A stretch of DNA of 64,000 nt from Symsagittifera roscoffensis (GCF_963678635.1 NC_087070.1:37956600-38020599); one strand, 5' to 3'; numbered from the stretch's first letter, positions 27,801-42,800 are shown. Numbers and translations are program-made. The notes: generated from the letters alone by a model not told the origin.

Positions 27801-30800
27801 AATATGTACATTGAAGGTACACAGTTTTAAATACTTCTGTATATGGTCTCGATTGTAGTTTTTTGCGTTTTGAACGAGTTTATCATTTGCTATTGAATAC
27901 TTGGGCTTCTGTTTTCTGATAATATCACCGGACATCAGTCTCTCTATATTAATTTCGGCGTTTTTTTTGCTCATCTTTGAATCGTGTGATCAACTTGGGG
28001 AGGGCTGGATGCTTTGTCGATACGAACTTATTGAAGCTGCCATTCCATGCCTCCAACGCATTGTTCGTACGAGGTTCTCCGCTGAGCACCCGATTGAAAA
28101 CGTTCCAATCGGCAATGTCAAACTTTGGTTTGACGCGTCTATTTCCTCGACAAGCACCAATATAGGTGTCTTCGAAGTAGTCTGATAGACTCTGGAATTC
28201 CTCTGAGGGATCCTCTTTTCGGAGCGCCTCAAACGCTAAAATAACGTCGTCAATGGGAACGAATGCCAAGCAAATCATTTTTATGACATTCAGTCGAAAC
28301 TCATCATCGTCCATGAACTTGCGCGAAAAACCAAGTTTTGTACATTGCGCCATACTGCTTGGCCCAGGTGGAAGAAACAGAATTTAATTTCTGTATCAGG
28401 CTGCATTTTTTTATGGCGTTGCGTACAGCGGCTTCAAAGTCAATGACTACTTTTTTTCCAAATTGCTCTAAGCAGCCAAAAAGTTTTTCGTAAGTGTCTT
28501 GCGTCTTATTGGGCAGCAGAGCATACACCAAGGGTATAACTGCGTTTTTGATTACACCATGAATAGTTTAAACTTGATAAAAGACGTCTGGTGCCACTGA
28601 AAACGTTCCATCGCAATGACAGATTTCCGACTGAGAAAGCAAATCAAGCGCTGGTAGTGTTGCAAAAACTAAAACTCGACTGTCCGACTTACCAGAATCA
28701 AAATACAGGAACGTATCACCGCTGTGTGTGAGTTTGAGAGGTTCAGGAATTTCGTCGACGCTATCAAGGTTTTTTGGTTTTGGCATTGTTTCCAAAGCTT
28801 GCTGCCTGATTCGGTTTATACTTCGAAGGGATGTTGAGTAACTCGGTATGGTGGGCGCTGCATAAAGAGGCAAGTCAATTTGGGCGTTGAAAACAATCTG
28901 TCGGGGAGCGTTACCGGTGTTTGCGGCTTTTTCTCGAACTTCATTAGCAAATTTCTTGGCTTGAATTTTTGAGGGGCTCGGTAAATGAGCGTGCTCGGTT
29001 TTTAAGGTAAATTCTTGCTGTTCGTCCAAATAACCCACTGCTCTACAATTTCCAAATGTACATTGCCATTTAATGAGACCGTTCTTAAGTTGGTTTTTTT
29101 CACGGTATCTATAACCGTCGAGACAAAGATGTTTTTTTCCGCGTTCAGATATTACGAATTCCATTTTACGTCAACTTTTGCTAAATGTGAATGAATGAGA
29201 ATGATTCGGATACTAATCAACCACTTGTTCAAGCTACTTGATAATGAAAATTAATCAATGTTAATTGTGTCAATGGACCATTTAACTGCAAAAAGTAGGC
29301 GCTAAACGCGGTACTGGTTTCTGGTTGGTCAATATTTTAATCGCAATTAGTTTATCTTTTAAAAAAGTTTAAGTATCAAATTAGTTTCAACCAACTACCC
29401 AAATTACCTGATAGGCGGTTGCACCCTCCCCCGCCTAAGGCATGATAAGAATATCAGCGTAACTGTGTGGCCAGTACGTGGTAGGGGTGGTCAGCCCTTT
29501 AACTGATATCCTTTTTGACCGCCTGTAAATTCCCAATTTCGGGTCTGCTTTCGTGTAAATTGGTTAACTTTTAAGTATTGCGCAGTTTTTTGTAGAGTTC
29601 GATCAGAATGAACACATTAAGCAAATTATTCTGCGCCGCCGGAAATTGTTCTGAGAAAAACGCCATTTTGACCACATTTTGGAAGCCTTCGACCATAAAA
29701 TGGCGTTCATTCCGGCGTGTGCTCGCCCCCAAGTTTGGTGTATTTTGAAACATTTAAAAGTTGGTCAGCCCGAAATATCTAACGTAAAACAGTACTGAAG
29801 GGAGACCCTTAGGATGGAAAAATTTAGTGACCAGAATTGAGGCTAGTGAAGCGAAGTTTGGTTACTGTATATAGATCTTTTCCATCGACTGATTCATACA
29901 CACTCTGATATGAATTAAGTCTTGAAGTTAGGTTTTCAATCAAATTTAAAAAACTCCGATAGCTTTGTCGTATTTATTTTTACAAATTAATTTTATAGTT
30001 TAGAAACCAAAAAATAAAATTGTTGAAATTAGGGGGAAATTTGCCATATAGTCAGGACCACAGATTTATTGAGAATCAGAACTGCTTAAATGAAGATGCG
30101 GGCTGCTTCTTTTCGAAAATTTTTAAAACCACTCAACTTTTTATGTTTCTTCCTGAAGGACTATTTTTTTCTTGAACTTAGAGCTCCACGTTTTTCATTG
30201 AGCTGGGCGTTTTTTTTAATCAAAATTGGTCGTTTTAGATGGTTGTAGGTTGCAATCCAAGTTATTATGTTATGATAGAAAATAATGAATTTGTACTTAG
30301 GGTAGTTTTTTTTCTGTGTTGTCCAGGTGTTATGTGCAGATGGAACCAGACTAGAGTACAGTGGACCCTGGGTAGATCCGACTTCCTTCCAGACACACAA
30401 CCAGCACAATTCCCACTCGGCTCGCAACAACGAGGAAGGATCCCAGTCCAGACCAGAGAGCCAGAACAGCCAGACAGCTGGGGAGGATAAAAACAACAGC
30501 AGACCAGGAACTGCCTCTAAGAAAACAGCAGGTGAGTTCTTGTTCAAAAGTTAGACTTAGAAGAGAGGGTTTTAATAAAAGTCACTCTCCTTTTTTTGGT
30601 TTTATTTATTAAAGCGACCCATGTTTGGCTTCAAAAGCAGTTTGGGGATCTAAGATATCTTCTTTTTTTATTACAACTATTGAAGAAGTCTTCCTGTTAA
30701 CTGTTTATCGATTTTTTGCGAAAAACTCGAAATGCTTTGCTGAACTATACCTGACCATATTTCTTGATCAGTTAATGCAGCAACTGAGGCAAATCACGCG

Positions 30801-33800
30801 GTGAACTCTAATAACAGCGTCGACTCGGCCCGCTCATCTCTCGTAGCCATAGCTGCCAACCTTACTGCCCGGGATCGAATCCCGACTGAGCGAAATCGGA
30901 AGACGTCTGGCGTCTTTTTGAACAACTCCTTGCTCGCCAAAAATAAGATGACAGAGTCGCGAGTTTCCGTGATTTCACTGGCCTGTTAGAAACTGACAAA
31001 AAAGTCAAAATTAGTTATACCATTTTAGCTAGTAGTGTTATTAATGGCATTAGTCTAGCGCTTTTTGAATTGTATTATTAGAAGTTAGTCCAAGCTTTAT
31101 TTCATGATATTTTGTTAGTATAACGAATATATAAGTCATTGTAATTTCAGTTAACCTTGTTGCTTAATCAAAGCACTTAAAAATTTTAGCATCTTTACTG
31201 TTGGATAGTTATCGTGTTCTCGCGTTTTTTACACTGTTAGTAGTGAATTTGAAGCTGAAAAGTCAGAAGCATGAGCACATATTTAGAAGTTGATTAATTC
31301 ATTATTGTCAATTTTCGAAATAGGCTCAAGGTATTAATCTATTCTAGTTTGACTTATCACAGCATGTATGGGAGGGATAGTTTGCATGTGAAAATTGTCT
31401 TTTTAGCTCGCTTCGGACTTTAATCTTTTCATACATCTTAGTTATATGTTGTTTGTTTTCAGCCAAATCGCCGAACCGAGGAAAAAGTCCCAAAATGGGA
31501 GGTCCCGCCGACGCCTCTGGAACGTCTCCGGGCGCAGCGGGTGAGCTTCAAGCACCGGCTGGCGATGGCGCCGGTCACCATCCAACGATAAAAGAGTCAG
31601 AGTTACACGAGAGAGGTATTATAGGGTGGAACTATGTAACAGGAATAGGAGAGCAGCTGATCACTAACTCCAAGGGGGAGAGAGAGAAAACTGAAGATTT
31701 GAAGTACTACACTGCGACTGACCCTGAAAGTATGGAGGTAAAAAGACAAAAAAATTGAGGTTGATACATTCGAATAAATTTATTTTCCTCAACGAATTTT
31801 TGATGCATTTGAAAATGAAATATTGACTATTAAAAAATGGATATCACTTGGTAAATTTTAGTTATTCTCTAATGATTACGCTTGCGGTCAGCAAGCGTTA
31901 TCAAATCGGAATTTAGACTTTTTTCGGGTTACAACTTGTTTAACGTAATCACTTGGTATTTTGGTTCATAATGAATTCGAATTTGTAAGCGTATCCGGCA
32001 CTTTTAGTCTGGTGGTACCGAATACGCACGGGACGGTAAGGGTTCTGGGTGCGAATCTTACCAGGACATGTTTTTTTTAACAAACAGGAAATATTCTGTT
32101 TCGAAAAAAAATTGTCGGCTTAAATTGTCTGCTTATGTTTTGTCGGCTTAGGTGCCACATTTTAGTGTTTTTTTTTGCTGTACGCGGTTTTCATTGTAGT
32201 TGCATTTTATGCTTTCATTTAGTTCTGCATTGTGTAATTCTACTAGAAGAAGAAGAAGAAGAATTTATTTCTCCATATAGTTGATAATACAAGCATCAAT
32301 TTATTTAAATTATTAAATCAACAAAATGGAGGGGATAGACAAAAGGCGCAGTATGTGCCTACTTGACGTCTACCCGTTGAACAAATTATGATTGCAACTA
32401 AGTAATAAAGATATATTTACATTCGAATAAATATAGGATTAAGGGGAAAAATTTATTTTTCCCCTAAATTTAAGCCCTCATTAAGGAATAGTTATTACAT
32501 CTAGTCCTTTCATTTCGGCCAATTCTCATTCCAGCTGACGAACTATGAGTATGAGAAATAATATGAAAAAAAAAATTCTAAGTTTTTTCTTTTTTTTTTA
32601 ACCTTGACTTCGTATATTTTCTTTTTTGTTGTTTTTTTGTCTCTTGGCTATGTGCTTTCTTGAAATAAGTGGTTCATATGTTACTTTTTGTAGTTCATGT
32701 TGCTATTTTATTTAAAACTCCTGATGGTTGGCAGGTGCTGATGATTCGAGAAGACCGGGTTATGATGGTGTCGCGACCTGACAACAACACTTTGATTGTG
32801 GACCACAATGACGGAACCAGAATCACGACCTTCTACAAGGAACAGCAGATGCCCACACCCCCTCATCCATCCGACCCGACCGAACAAGTCGAGCAGAACA
32901 ATGACGAACACGGTTAACGTCAAGTTTTTTTTTTTTTTAAATTGACTATTGTTAGGCATTGATTGCAGTACCAACTTTCTAAAGTGATTTTCAAGTAAAT
33001 TTAACACAATTTCGCGTTCGTTTTTTTTTCAAATATATAAATTCAATTAACCCCTGTGTGTTACTAGAAACATGTTTTCAAAAACTAAATTTATAAGTAA
33101 AGTATTAAATCAAGCACTGGAATCTTATATGTATACATATCTACCTAAACATGATGTAGATATTACAAAAAAATGTATTCACCAGTTTCATAGAAGCTAC
33201 TGCTATATGTCTGCATCTTAAATGTTTTTGATAGCAATGCTTAGGGTTAGCCCGAAATTGTGTAAGTTTTGCTTTTACATAACACAATTGGCATAAATTA
33301 GTGCTCAGCAAAGTTGCTCAATTTCAGTATCTGTATGCTGCCAATTGTTTGATCCGCCTTATTAAAGACTGATGTTTGAATACAGCAAATGCATAAGGCC
33401 AAAAAATATGTGCGTCAGATGTTGAAATCCCGTAGGCGGCAAATAGTTTTTAGTTTTCAAAGCTTGATTTTTTAGATGGGTCAATTTCCGAAAATTCATC
33501 GGGTTTCAAAATAACCAATCAAAAAGCAGTCTGAACGGAATATTCAGGGCTTCAAGCAACTGATACGAACAATCCTATTGACTTTAAGTTTCGCAGCTGA
33601 GTTTAAAATTGGGATGCCCCAGCGGAATTAAGTAACTGTCTATTGACCCAGTTTTCTCAAATTGTGTTGATTGGTTGTATGAATATCGAAGAACCTTGTG
33701 CTGATAAACAGTTCCGGTTTTTTTTTCTAATTTATCGTTTGCCTTTGCTTCCTTGAGTTTATTATTTTTTACTTAACTATATTTTCAGCTTGGTTTTTTT

Positions 33801-36800
33801 TTAGAAACAGCGTCTCGGCTGGTGCGTTTTGTCAGGATAGAATGTGAAGGATTTGCCACCCTGGATTTCAACACCGAGGACTCCAGTTGTAACAGTTTCT
33901 TTGGCTCCCAGACTAGCCTGTTCGCCCATCCTACAGGCCTGTATGTGAGCAGCTGTGCCGACGGATCCGCCATTGTCATCAGCCACAAGGTACCTTTTTA
34001 GGTCAACCAAATTGATTTTCTGAGCTCTCGCAAATCACTTTAAAGACCTTAATTTGACAACATTTTCTGCGCCTCAGGCAAATTTGTGAAAAAAACAGGC
34101 TAAAAAGGCGTTTTCAGTTACTTTTTGGAAAACTTTTACCGAAAAACCGCGTTTTTTTGGCGCGCGCTTCCCCCTCAAAAATTAGTATTTATTGGCGCGG
34201 AAGGCGCCTTTAGAAAATTTTTAAGGCCAGTCGGCCAAAAATGAATATCTCAAAATAGAACAAAGGGGGACCCTTTGGGTCGGCAGGGGGTCGAATCCCT
34301 AATGGGGGGGGCGTCTGCCCCCAGCTCTAAATCCGCTACTGCGCACTATGATCTGTGCTCAATGCGTGAGGGTGAGGCAACATTACCCAGCCCAGAAAAA
34401 GTTAGATGAGATAAATGACCTTGATTGAAAACTACATGCAATGAATTTGTGCCTGTGCTGAGGACAGTTGCTTCACCCTCTAGCAACGAGCACGCATTCT
34501 GGTTAGCCTCAAAAACACAATTTTTGGAGCGTTTGGACCACTGGTTTTGTCAATTTTGGGTCTCGTATCCGAACCCCCCTATGGCACATAGCAACGAATA
34601 ACGGCTCTTTTTCCTTCTACCCAACCCCTCCCCCTCCCCCCACCTCACTCAAACATGAACTTTATGGTCCAACGAGTGGTTTTACAAGACCAAATATGCT
34701 GATTAGTCTGCATGCCAATTTTCACGACAATCGGACAAAGTGAACGGAAACTTCAAATATGAAAATTGCAGGTGGGAGGGAAAAGGAAAAAGAGCCCGAA
34801 TAACCACCCCTATGATGAACTAAACTAATAGTTAAGCATATGCAGATTTTACACCTCTTTAACTTACCCCCCCCCCCCCCCCCCTTTTGCAATATTGGAG
34901 GAGTGAGTTGAAGAGATCCAATTTTTCAAAGGTACGTTTGTATTCTGTTAGGGTCAAGTGGTGTACGTGCGTAAACCTGACCATGAGGTCATCGGGTACC
35001 TCTGCAACTGCGACTCCTTCGACCACCTACCCCCCGAAGTGCTCAGATCGAACGTGTTTGTGTTGAAACACAATGACCCCAACATACTACAACACACGGA
35101 CAGTTGTGGTAAGAAATGAATCGTGCGTCACAATTGGGCTAAATTTAACCAGATAAAGTTTGACCCGACAGCTTTGCTCTGATTTATTATGGGTGTTGTT
35201 ACGATAGCATTACTATCTGCTTTTTATCGCAAACGGAGGAGTTTGTTTTTGATGACTCCTTTGAAGTCCAAACTGCCGCGTCTGATATGTCTTAATAAGT
35301 TTATAGCTGAAACTAGTATTTTTCAAGTTAAATATGAGTGTTCACTAGTTTAAATGTAAATGATATATAGATATTTGGAAAGTTCTGGCTCGGCTTTCGA
35401 GTAATGGAACGGTGATCAAAAACTAGAAATGTATGTTTTTCAGGTAACTTTTATGCGGTTGACATCAACGGTGAAGTAGTTGTTTCAAAATGCGAAACTG
35501 AAAATGCCGAACCGATCGATCCGGCGACGAATCAACGTGTGAGGTACTTCGTGGTGAATCCCGACCAATCTGGAGAAGAATTGCTTCGTCATAATGACAT
35601 AGTCTCTTTGCTTCGACGAGCCGAAGATGATCCGTCCATTGTGGTGCTTGTTGATCCGATTCCCGAACAGCCGAATGTCAAGGGTGTAACGGTTATGCAG
35701 CCTAGTTTTTCGGCCAAGCGAGACAAATGGCTGATTCAAAAGGAAGAGAAAAATATCATTCCGAAGAACTTGACCTCACGTGATCTGAAGACGCTGCCTC
35801 CTAGGGAATTTAAGAAGCCTGGTCCCAAATTTGGAACAAGAGCAGGTCAGTTGTTTTCTCAAAGTTGTCAATGTTCACTAGATCTGGAAGAATGGGCCGG
35901 TTTTTAGGAGACAAATTTTCTAGCTGAAAAATTGAAAAGTGTTTTTTATAGCCGACCAAAGTAATGCAACTGGCGCATAATCGATTGACACTTTGTGTGG
36001 TGCAAAAAAAACGCTTTGATTTATGTCGATCTTCCGTGATTAAGATAATTATCTCACGGTTTGCGAAAAAAAATTCTCGCAATATCATAAACAGAATAGT
36101 CCAAATCAGCGGCCAACACTGGCTCTCACGCGCACTATCGTGACCAATGTAAAAATTTTGTGATAAAATTATGTTGTGTCATTTCGGTATAATTCGATCA
36201 CCCTTTTTTTATGAAAATAAAATTCTTTACCAGAAGATTCTTTATAGTTTTGAGATCAAAATGAAAAAAACTGGTGCAATTATGGACTAGAATACCGTGC
36301 TGGTTTAATATTTGAGAAATAGTATCTTATTAACACATTTTTGGATGCTCATTCTGGCAATGACGCTCAGACGTTTGCGCAAACCTTTGCCTAACAGAAT
36401 TTTTATATGATGAGAGATAATCAGTTTATCATCAACAGCAATGCCTCCAAATTTACAGCTAGAAGAAGTTATATTCTTATCAAAGCTAAAAACTGTGTTG
36501 TCAGTATTAAATAAAACCTTGTTCGGTTTGAACCCCGTCTCAAAACTACATATATGTTTATCAAGAAAATTTGGTATCATAGCGACTTAATTAGTATGCT
36601 TGTTTGATCAGCAGAAAAATACACACAGATGATTGTACTGTGTGAGGCAGATCATTTATTTATATAAGAAACAGTAAAGTGCATAGATCGGAACCATGAG
36701 ATACTCCATAAGTGTTGCAATTTTTAGCCCGATATTTGGGGGAGCGTCCGGTAGAATCTCGTCGAGTCTAAGGAACGCTGCGGTCTGTATCGGCCGGAGC

Positions 36801-39800
36801 TACAGATCTATTGGCGTCGGGGAAGTTGGTTTTAGGGACAGTTGAAAAAATGTAGTGCAGTGTGGGAAGATGGGCATTGGGGGCACTTAGTGGGGACGTT
36901 CGGTCTATCCTCTTAAAAAAAATGTTAACGTAGGGAGGGACTGTAGCCGTATCTTATTTGAGCAAGTGTGCGTCTAATTGAGAGGGGAGTGTCCGTTCTG
37001 TTGTAGAGACGTCTGGTGAGTGTGAATGTGCTATGGAAGCGTTTTAAAATTCTGATTCACGAAAACGTTAAGCTGCCTAAAATCTGTTATAGAGTTGGGA
37101 TCTTTCGGCTCATTAAAAACCAGTTTGGGTTCCTCTTTGTAATTGTCTTTAATGTTTGGGCGTATATTTTGGGGGTGGGACGCATGGTGAGTGTGAAAAA
37201 AGTGTAATGGACTTAAAGACATGTAAATTTCGAGAGAGAATTGAGATGTGAGTAGCTTACGGTGATTTACCACATTAGGAGTGGTCCCACATTTGGAGTG
37301 AAGATGGTCAATGGAATTCATTTTAGTGCAACCGGCCACTATCAGAAGAGCTGCTTTTTAGAGCTTCTTTCAACTGGCTCCAATTTTTGCCCGACAGTAC
37401 CTTCAGAACCGATATCCTGCGCATGGCTTCAATTGCAGATTGTGTGCAGTGATCGGAGAAATTAGGAGCTGGATCGAAATAGACACCGAGAATTTAAGGG
37501 CGCCTCTGCTCTAGTAAAAGCGAGTCGCACAATGTTACTTTGCGGTCAAGCTTAAATTGTTTATTGTGGGAAGCAAAAAGACTGACTAAACTTTGGCGGG
37601 GAAAGCTAATTGCTCTGCTTGTGAAACAATTTATGTAAGATATTGAGATAGTTTCTTCGCGTAGTGGAAGCTTTTTTATGGCGCACGATTGAACGAAACG
37701 GTTAGGTCATTGAGTTTTCTTAATCTGGCAGATTTGGGTACATCGCAAACGTAGAAGTTAAAAAAAAGTAGGTGAGATGACTGAGCCACGAGGGGCACCA
37801 ATACGCACTTTCCTTGATGTAAGCAAGCCGTCCCTGAATTGCGTCTTGGCTTGCCGTCCACTTAAATAGTTTGCTAACCATACCATCGGGTTAAGCTTTC
37901 GGGAACAATGATGTTATGTAGCAGTCCCAACATAGTTCGATGGCAGACCATGTCGAAATCTTTAGAAATATCTTAGAGAGTTCTTGGTACAGTCTTATGG
38001 GGGGAGGGAGGGAGGGAGGGGTCGCTGTTGATTAAAACCATCGTTGATATGAAGTTCAAGAGTAGCTAAAGCAGTCGTTGTTCAGTGTAATGGTCGGAAA
38101 CCGTGCTGATGAGCTGCGTTTGGGAAGGATATTCGATAGGGTTGATAGGGACTGGAATTAATTGTTTTTACTGCTTGGCTTGAAAATGAAACAGGGCGTT
38201 AGAAGTACGAGACTTTCGAATCTTTGTTTGGTTTTGGTAAAGGAACGACCTTTGAGTTCTCCCCGGTTTGAGTTACTCTGTTTAACTGAAGAGATAGGTT
38301 AACAAGATGCATTAAAAAGCTTATAGCCAGTGGCCGTAGATGTTAGATAAGAACTGTGTAGAGACCATTAGGGCCCAGTGCTGTGTAGGGTTTCAATGTT
38401 TTAATGGCTGCCTCAGTTTCACATGGCAAGAAGTACAGTGGCTCATTCAAACTTAGTTTCAAAATATTCCTTTTTTGATTTCCCGTTGCACTTTGTCCGT
38501 TTTGTGGACCCTCAGTTTAGTGAGTTGCACGTTAAACGCGTTTGCTCGTTCTCTTGTCTTCGAGTTTTTTTGTTTTATTAAAAGTGATAGGGAATGATCC
38601 TCTTACCGCTTTTGTTCCGTTTAGGGAGTGGACCACTTATCAAAATTTACTGGACGTGTGGTGGCTAACCCTTCGCAGCAAGTCGTTCCACGTTTTCTCT
38701 TTCTTTTGCAGTTTTTTTATCAAGTTGAAATTTAAGGTCTTTAAAACAGGATTTGACGGGGTTTCTAGTCTAAGTTTGTCTCGTTCTTTCCCGAACTTTT
38801 GGTTTTGTCGCTCAAAAGCGAATTTCAAAGTTAATGAAACCCTGTGGATATATGGTGCTTTGCTGTGTTCAGAATGATGTTTCTTAAAAAATGTTTAGCC
38901 TTGCTAACATCTTTTTTAGTAACGGTGTTTGAATATTTGCTTTATTTTCACTGCCAGTAAAACTTTCCCAGTTTGCTTTATTAAAATAAATGAACGTTTT
39001 TCTTGCAAAGAACGCGATTTGCTCAGTTAAAAGGAGACTGATTAGAATTTGAAAGTGGTCTGAGCCCAAAGTTACCACATTTAAAAGAGTAAAATTTATG
39101 ATAACGATAGAGAGATGTACCGGGAAGAGGATGATGTGTTAGAGAATGATAAGCGAGTCTGATTATAATCATGTAAAAATTGAGTCCAAAATTTTTTTTC
39201 GCCAAAAGAGGCACCTCTGTTGTCTTCTGGTCCGTTTGAATACGACAAGGGTGAGTGGGCCTTAGCCTCTCCAATGACGATTGCGTTATCATCTGCGAGC
39301 AGTTGAGGCACTGAAGCGTTATAGCATTTAGGGCAACTGCTGCGCCGGGTGATGTAAAAATTTGTGGTGCTTTGCTTTTTCGCCTGTAATTTAAAAACTT
39401 GGGCCTCCAAATTCCAGTCTTCTACGATATGCACTTCTTTGTACATAAGCGATATATCTAGGACAGTTAGGGTGCCTTCTGCATCTCGCGGGCGGTCTTT
39501 GCTTATTACAGGGTAGTTTGGACCAAACGAGGGATTACGATTTTTCTCAATTAATCTAGTTTCTTGGAAAGCTGCAAGGTGTATCTGGTATTCGCACATG
39601 ACTGCTGCCCTTTCGGGTGCTTTCCCCGATATGCTATTAGAGTTTAGTTAATGAAAGTTGAGGGGTTTAGCGGGTGGAGTACAGTTAGCCGTTTGGGGGT
39701 CTCTGAGATACGGGGGGGGTTGCTTTGGTTTGTCGGGTACCATTAACTTGGGAACAAGTCTTTGTAACACGTTAGGTTTTGTCCTTTGTCTATTAGAGGT

Positions 39801-42800
39801 CTTCGATACTAAGAGGTGTAGGATGTAGTTATTTCTACAATTGGGGAAGTAAAAGTCTCGATGGTTTTGCTTTAATTTTAGAGGTGGGTCCATCAATTGG
39901 ACGTTTATCCACCCGCATATATGGCACCACACACTAGGTTTTGTGCATCCAATATTTGAGTTACATGGGGAATAGGTATAGGGACCAGGGTTGAGATTGA
40001 TACCGGCGTGAAAAGATAGGACGAGGATTAATAGACGGAGCAGTCCAGGCGACTTTGGCTGCTCCTAAACCAAAAACCCGGTTCGAGCGTGCTTTTCGCG
40101 CTCCCAAAAACCGGAGCGTTGTGCTGGTGGCATTTCTGGCGGTTCTAGTCGTCTGCGGGGTTCACTTTGAGAAGGCGGCACCGCTGGACACCGCGATTAG
40201 AAATATGCTACCACTTGGATAAGCTGTTGATAACTTCAACGCATTGAGATCTATCCTATTCAAGAAACAGCAAAGTTCCCGAAAAAGCAAACAGCACACT
40301 TTTTTTTTTCAAGTCTCAGTGTGGTTGATTCATTTAAACTCGTTAGCGCATAAATTTTTGATAGAATTTCTTTTAAAGAATAAAAAGATCAAATGTTTCC
40401 AAATCATTCTGTTCCCGAAGGTTCATTAATTTGAAGTTTTTCTACAGCAGAAAAGCAAAGCAATAGTTTATAGTCGTGGACAAACAGCGAGAAACAACAT
40501 ATAATTTGAAAATATTAAAAGAGGTGTATTTTATTTGAAACATGCATATCTCCGTTCAATGCAAGTTCATGTTTTAGGAAAAGGTCTAAACGTCGGTTCT
40601 CTGGCCAAAAGCAAGGCGACGGAAGAGGTTCCCATCTATCCCAAAATGCCAGATGTAGTCGCTTTGCGCCAGTTTGTCGGCTTCCCAGAAGTGAAGCCAG
40701 AAGTACGTTCTGCCCTGACTGAAGGGCTGAAGTCTTACTGTCAGTCAGTGGAAGAGCGTAAGCTGTTTGTGGAAAATTCAAAGAAGTCTGATCCCAGATC
40801 CAAAGAGGAGATCGAGAGAAGCGTGCAGCTTGAGAAACGGGTAAGTTCAAAGTACAACGATTTCTATCAGGGTGTCTATCAGAGTTAAGCTGGTGTTGAT
40901 CCAATGTATTTTTTTTTAAATAACTTTCAACCCCCTTACTAGCGCTGCACATAACGCTGCACTATTTTGACCAAATTTTCTGCGCCACAGGAAACTTTTT
41001 GAAAAACAGGTCAAAAATGTTGTATGGCACTTTTTTTTTGAATGTGCCATCTTAAAATTACTATATATCGGCGCCAAGGGCGCCTTTAGAAAAGTTTCAG
41101 GGTTGGTCGACCGAAAATGGATGTCATAAAATAATAACAAATGGGGACCCGTTGGTTGGCGAGGAAGGCGTCCGCCCCCCCCCCTAAATCCGCCTGGGCC
41201 AAATAATCATTCGAATTTCTGGTCAATAATCATGTAACCTCCAACCGTAAATACAGTGCTGATTTAAATTATCCGGACAAAACGAACATAATTTGAAATT
41301 TCAAACGCGTTTTTCTCAAAGTAGGTCACGATTAGACAAAAAATAAAGGGAAAAAAAGTTGTTTCAAAAATAAAGGGAACAAACAAAAATTTCATCAGAA
41401 GTTTTATGGTGAATTTTTTTGAAATTCGTGACTGAAATTTTACCCCAAAAACCAAGAATTACGCTGAAAGAACCGCATAAATTGACGAGAAATTTATATC
41501 AAAAGAAGCCTCCTACACAGCACATGAAAGTTCTAGAATCATAAAAATGCTACAAATCTGTATTAGATTATATGTTGGCTTGATAGCAAAAAAGACATTT
41601 TTACTGTATAAAAATCAAAGTCTTTGCTTCAAACAAATTTTAAACATTTTATGCGAATTTTTGGAAGTCTTACTTTTCTTGATCTTTATTGGGATGTGTA
41701 AGAGGCTTTTTTGATATAAAATTCTCATCACCTAACTTGGTAATTTAAGCGTAATTCTTAGTTAATTAAAAAAAACATGAGTGACCCTTTTCTGTAGTAA
41801 AAATTTCGAACTAAATGCACCATTATACTTCTAGCAAAATTTTTTTCTCTCCATTATCTATGTAATCTTCACCGAATATGAGAAAAACGCATCTGATTTT
41901 TCCGAAAGACAGAATTCAGTTATAGTAATAGAGAATCGTTTTTTGAGCATTTTTGGTCAAATAATAATTATGTGGTTCCTGCAAATCGCAGAGGAAATAT
42001 CCATAGGCCTTAATAGTCCTGTCGAGGATAGTCCATTTGTATTATCTTCGCACATTGTAAACTGTATCATTTTGTTGAGGGAAGCTCTTTTTTGCAACTC
42101 AAGACCGTTTTTGCGTCTAGAATTTTCACGTGGTACCACTATTGCAGTCGAAAATAGTCAGGCTGAGGTAGACCTCAAGCAAGAGGTCAAGTGAGAGCTC
42201 GTCCTCACACACTATCAGTGCCATGGAATGAGATCGAATACACGATCTGACCATTTCAAAGTGAAATGGGTCAAAATGGTCTGTTATATTCTAGATCAAA
42301 AATTTTCTTTACGCTGTTGATTGTTATCAGTTTTGAAATAGTAGAAAATCCCAATTTGAGGCTCATTGAAACTCATTGAAGTTTTTCCACTTCAGGTTAT
42401 TACGCAAGTTTGAAAAGCTCATTTTTTTCACAGATATGTTTGGGTGAGAAAAGGGGTGAGAAGAGGACTTCGTTAGGGGTGAGAAGCCCTCTTCTATAGG
42501 GGTGAGAAACCATCAATAGGGGTGAGAAGAAGGCTTCGTTTGTTCGCCTAATGCCAATTCTCATGCCAAAAAAAATTTCTGTGAACGATTTTCTAAGAGT
42601 CGATGAATGTATAAAATACCCTTAAAAACACCGTGATGTTTTTTTCCAGAAAGGTCTTAAAGTTTGTTCACGCTCTAATTTTTTGATTTCCTTTTCAAGT
42701 TCAGTTCATTTCCTTTGTTAAAAGGGAGGAAAACTCCACTATCGAACAGCAAAAGTGTAAACGTCACGAAAGTTTCCCGGTAGAATAAAAAGTTGCCTTT

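Noticed and set aside
27901-28185. 94-aa plus-strand open frame
   Set aside because: Shadow of the MULE transposase C-terminus on the other strand.
30860-30895. tRNA B-box-like string (ggatcgaatccc) suggesting a SINE or tRNA
   Set aside because: It lies inside an open, in-phase SPAG17 exon with good splice sites, and no A box or tail of the local SINE family accompanies it.
34867-34886. Long C run as a functional element
   Set aside because: C runs recur in several repeats here and their lengths are unreliable in assemblies.
38542-38877. 111-aa plus-strand open frame
   Set aside because: Antisense to the RT region of the decayed LINE at 36.7-40.2 kb; low-complexity Phe/Ser-rich.
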